The notes beneath the pieces were generated by a model, which saw nothing but the letters and a program-made list of their open reading frames with translations, was not told the origin of the DNA and made no database searches. From contig NZ_VLLR01000001.1 of the NCBI RefSeq assembly GCF_007570935.1, positions 1 through 64,000 on the forward strand: a DNA stretch of 64,000 bases, written 5' to 3'. Positions 61,820 to 64,000 of the stretch are shown here, piece by piece. This DNA comes from Lactobacillus sp. LL6. Its GTDB lineage: Bacteria; Bacillota; Bacilli; Lactobacillales; Lactobacillaceae. Numbering within the stretch: position 1 is the first letter of the stretch; each line of letters opens with the position of its first letter. A program made the position numbers and the translations under genes.

Positions 61820-61853
61820 AAATAGCGACTAAGCCTAATGCCTAGTCGCTATT
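61820..61853 (-). terminator. Terminator after the D-lactate dehydrogenase gene
   Basis: AAATAGCGACTA/TAGTCGCTATTT stem; T-rich on the minus strand. Confidence 0.9.
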
Positions 61854-61890
61854 TGTTTATATCCAGTTTTAAAATACGGGCAGGTTGAAA

Positions 61891-62898
<1,008 letters not shown>

Positions 62899-63104
62899 TC
62901 AACCTCCGTAAAAATTAATAGTATGACCTTTTCTTATTATACACTTGAGTTTAAATGTTAAAACACTAAAATTTAGAATTTATCAAAAAAACGTGTATTT
63001 TTTTAAATTTTATTCGTTTTTTAGGCGGTTTCAAAATTTTGAATGTGATTTCAAATAGGCAATAACCGAAATTCTAAACTTTTTATTAAGAGAACCAATA
63101 TTAA

Positions 63105-63119
63105 GTGACATAATGTCAC
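63105..63119 (+). promoter_or_regulatory. Palindromic operator GTGACA-TAA-TGTCAC
   Basis: The same GTGACA-N3-TGTCAC core as at 15224-15238, upstream of another GlsB-like gene. TATATT and TATAAA follow within 20 bases and could serve as the -10. Otherwise 62896-63251 is AT-rich and without a supported gene; an AGGAGG at 63171 precedes only a very short frame. Confidence 0.7.
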
Positions 63120-63251
63120 CGAACTGATATATTATAAACATAGCAGAAATGTTAAAGCGATTTACAAGAAGGAGGAAATGCCTATAGATACAATTTAAAA
63201 GAAATCTTCTTATTCCTTATTATTTACATCTTAATGAAAGGACTTTAGGAA

Positions 63252-63521
63252 ATGCTTACGCTTCAACTTATTTGGATAATTATTATCAGCGCTCTTATCG
63301 GTATTTTTGCTGGAATCATCGTTGAGAAAAATATAAATATTTTTTACATACTCGCAACTACTGTTTCTAGTATTGCCGGCGCCATTTTTACAGAAGCGGT
63401 GTATGGTTTGCTAAGTCCACATTTTTTCACGATTGCACTCATCCCTGGCGTGAGTGGCTCTATCATCCTAGCTGCTAGCGCGTTTTTTCTTATTAAACTT
63501 CGCAATCGTGTCATTAGTTAA
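63252..63521 (+). CDS. GlsB/YeaQ-like small membrane protein
   Basis: The 89 residues form three hydrophobic helices with Gly-containing turns (ISALIGIFAGIIVEKNINIFY; SSIAGAIFTEAVYG; PGVSGSIILAASAFFLI). They follow the same plan as the GlsB-like protein at 15476 but with weaker glycine conservation. AAAGGAC lies before the ATG. The shared palindromic operator supports a common stress response. Confidence 0.65.
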   Translation: MLTLQLIWIIIISALIGIFAGIIVEKNINIFYILATTVSSIAGAIFTEAVYGLLSPHFFTIALIPGVSGSIILAASAFFLIKLRNRVIS

Positions 63522-63574
63522 ACTAATGCAAAAAATTTCTCATTATTCTCATTCAACACAACTCCCTTTTAAAG

Positions 63575-63610
63575 AAAGTTAGTTTAGAAATAATCTATGC
63601 TAACTTTTTT
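63575..63610 (+). terminator. Terminator after the second GlsB-like gene
   Basis: AAAGTTAG/CTAACTTT stem and T6. Confidence 0.8.
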
Positions 63611-63681
63611 CTTTTGCTTTGAAAAATCGTTTATAATTAAGAAAAAAGAACATTTGTACTTAGTGGAGAGATAAATTGATT

Positions 63682-64000
63682 ATGGAAACTATAGGAGAGA
63701 AATTTAGAAGACTTCGAAAAAGTAAAAAATTAACTATAAAAAATTAACTATAAGGAAAGTAGCTGAAAATATAACCTCTCCATCTAGTTTACAAAGATGG
63801 GAAAATGGACAAGGTGAAATGTCTGTTGAAAAAGTAGGAAAACTCTTAAATAAGTTACATATTCAATCAGATGAGCTAATTGATAATTCGAATATATTAG
63901 ACATTTATACAGCAACAATTGAAAAAGCAGTAAAAGACAATGATGAGAAAAGTTTGAAAAAAATAGCTAAAAAACTTATTAACTATTATTATAGGAATCC
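63682..64000 (+). pseudogene. Rgg/XRE regulator broken by a 14-bp tandem duplication (runs off the window)
   Basis: The frame from ATG 63682 (METIGEKFRRLRKSKKLTI) stops after 21 codons. AAAAAATTAACTAT is present twice in tandem (63724-63737, 63738-63751). With one copy removed the frame reads on as IRKVAENITSPSSLQRWENG and a helical Rgg-like domain to the window end. It is either a recent pseudogene or a slippage-controlled gene. The 3' part is outside the window. Confidence 0.85.

Overview
The window opens at the first base of dnaA and carries the chromosome-origin gene order dnaA, dnaN, yaaA, recF, gyrB, gyrA, rpsF, ssb, rpsR, gdpP, rplI, dnaB. The low GC content, the SLAP-like secreted proteins, the D-lactate dehydrogenase, the oxalyl-CoA decarboxylase and the protein sequences point to a Lactobacillus of the gasseri/johnsonii group. 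The species call is from memory of these proteins, not from a search.

Layout. 1-14.1 kb: replication and ribosomal core, with an origin-unwinding element between dnaA and dnaN. 14.2-17.8 kb: ROK sugar kinase, CsbD and GlsB-like stress proteins, a DUF2974-type hydrolase, MgtC. 17.9-27.0 kb: two identical tRNA-Thr(AGT) genes bracket two accessory blocks. The first (18.06-23.49 kb) is a LysR/flavin monooxygenase/reductase island ending in a copy of the tRNA 3' end. The second (23.5-26.8 kb) is an Rgg regulator plus ABC-transporter remnant lying between perfect 44-bp repeats. 27.1-44.4 kb: an ABC exporter operon, an FMN oxidoreductase, secreted proteins, a SteT-like serine/threonine permease, AI-2E/SGNH/GNAT genes, an AEC transporter beside oxc, a TrpXYZ-type ABC transporter and a HAD phosphatase. 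44.4-51.6 kb: an island with an NRPS-like enzyme, an interrupted PLP decarboxylase, an MFS transporter and a divergent Rgg/short hydrophobic peptide pair, bounded by 30-bp repeats of the HAD gene 3' end. 51.6-55.7 kb: SirTM plus macrodomain pair, NmrA-like reductase with Rrf2, aldo-keto reductase. 55.8-58.7 kb: a three-peptide leaderless bacteriocin locus of garvicin KS/aureocin A70 type inserted between 584-bp copies of the aldo-keto reductase 3' part. 59.3-64 kb: an EF-G/Tet-like GTPase, a small membrane peptide, D-lactate dehydrogenase, a second GlsB-like gene and a broken Rgg-type regulator running off the end.

Most notable. (1) The steT-like permease has what reads as a complete ribosome-mediated attenuator: an 18-residue leader peptide ending in nine serine codons, then mutually exclusive hairpins, an anti-terminator and an intrinsic terminator. 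This is not the T-box type expected in Firmicutes. (2) Three tiny unannotated genes encode a leaderless bacteriocin with its probable immunity, regulator and exporter genes. (3) An Rgg/SHP-like pair sits next to an unusual nucleotidyltransferase-adenylation-carrier-condensation enzyme. (4) The trpX-like gene has a second elaborate attenuator. (5) Two parS-like sites and a palindromic operator shared by two distant GlsB-type loci are visible. Three or four accessory insertions share one architecture: they enter at the 3' end of a gene and leave its original terminator on the far side.
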